From Flavobacteriales bacterium UBA4660 (GTDB lineage: Bacteria; Bacteroidota; Bacteroidia; Flavobacteriales_D; Sanyastnellaceae): a DNA stretch of 7,184 nt. The notes under the pieces are model-generated. The model saw only the letters and a list, made by a program, of their open reading frames with translations, ran no database searches and was not told the origin of the DNA. The DNA lies in contig DHLU01000039.1 of assembly GCA_002405435.1 (NCBI GenBank), positions 5,962 through 13,145 on the forward strand. Direction: 5' to 3'. The first letter of the stretch is position 1. Each line of letters opens with the position of its first letter. Shown here one piece after another: positions 6,691 to 7,184 of this stretch. The position numbers and the translations under genes were made by a program.

Positions 6691-7184
6691 ATGAAAAAAA
6701 TCTACATTCTTGCGCTTGCACTGACCTGTGGACTTTGGTCCACCGCACAGTGGAAGTATAATCCCTCTGCCCTGGGCCGCCAGCCGATGCGCGGTGAGCC
6801 GACTGTACAGCCTTTGCAGCTCCCTGAGAACCGCGTGACCATCTGGACCAGCGATTTTTCTGACTGTTCCGATTGGGATCTCTTCAATGCATTCGACGAA
6901 GGTTTTACCGACTTCATCACGGGAATTAACTTCGAATGCGGCGTAGGCATCGAGCCTTCGGGACCCGCGTCTATTGACCCCATCGCCTCAACCACGGCCG
7001 ACAACGGCTTTATGATGATTGACTCTGACGTTTTCGGCGGTGATGTAGGCGGTGACTGGGTGGAAAGCTGCTGGTTCCAAACCGCAGATCCGATTGACTG
7101 CAGCGACTTCGAATATGTTTCGCTGAAATTCGAAACCTTTTACCGCATGTGGGATGGCGGTGCCAGCGACGGTAATGAATACTA
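6691..7184 (+). CDS. Secreted, acidic, probable extracellular protein; 3' end missing
   Basis: The frame is open from ATG 6691 to the window edge, giving 164 residues without a stop. It begins with a classic signal peptide (MKKIYILALALTCGLWSTA, likely cut between Ala19 and Gln20). The mature part is rich in Asp, Glu, Gly and aromatics and poor in lysine. IWTSDFSDCSDWD (51-63), STTADNGFMMIDSD (100-113) and the beta-strand-like FEYVSLKFETFYRMWDG (140-156) resemble the N-terminal jelly-roll (MAM/choice-of-anchor-like) region of large Bacteroidota proteins that end in a type IX secretion sorting domain. Four cysteines follow the signal peptide (59, 83, 127, 137). The sorting domain itself would lie beyond the window, so type IX secretion is an inference. 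Specific function is unknown. Confidence 0.82.
   Translation, partial: MKKIYILALALTCGLWSTAQWKYNPSALGRQPMRGEPTVQPLQLPENRVTIWTSDFSDCSDWDLFNAFDEGFTDFITGINFECGVGIEPSGPASIDPIASTTADNGFMMIDSDVFGGDVGGDWVESCWFQTADPIDCSDFEYVSLKFETFYRMWDGGASDGNEY

Overview
The window looks like a piece of a chromosome from a relatively GC-rich member of the Bacteroidota, probably Flavobacteriales-like. Three things point that way. Exact copies of the Bacteroidota -7 promoter element TAnnTTTG sit just upstream of four genes. Start codons are preceded by A-rich tracts or nothing obvious rather than strong Shine-Dalgarno sites. The protein families also fit, notably a degenerate UbiA-like membrane protein and a secreted protein that resembles type IX secretion cargo. 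The assignment comes from reading the sequence, not from a search.

Layout, left to right. (1) Positions 1-46, minus strand: the first 15 codons of an SRAP (YedK/HMCES-type) abasic-site repair protein, recognisable from MCGRYVL and running off the left edge. (2) After a 162-base divergent spacer, an isoaspartyl peptidase/L-asparaginase gene on the plus strand (209-1138). (3) Converging on it with a 39-base gap, a cyanophycinase gene on the minus strand (1178-2050, TTG start). (4) Upstream of that on the minus strand, a two-gene unit: a secreted or envelope protein of unknown function (2965-3588), then a UbiA-like multi-pass membrane protein (2181-2960) four bases behind it. (5) A compact divergent promoter region at about 3589-3728. 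(6) Full-length glycine dehydrogenase gcvP on the plus strand (3729-6548). (7) A plus-strand secreted protein with its own good promoter, cut by the right edge (6691 onward).

The clearest functional link is between the isoaspartyl peptidase and the cyanophycinase. Cyanophycinase releases beta-Asp-Arg dipeptides from cyanophycin (multi-L-arginyl-poly-L-aspartate), and isoaspartyl peptidase splits them into aspartate and arginine. Both appear cytoplasmic, so they would act on an internal nitrogen store or on imported dipeptide. Cyanophycin synthetase (cphA) is not in the window. GcvP is the decarboxylating P-protein of the glycine cleavage system; its partners gcvT, gcvH and lpd are not here. 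No mobile element, CRISPR array, rRNA, tRNA or riboswitch was recognised. I see no convincing undescribed multi-gene system; the points of interest are promoter/start architecture, the arrangement of the cyanophycin genes, and two poorly characterised envelope proteins.
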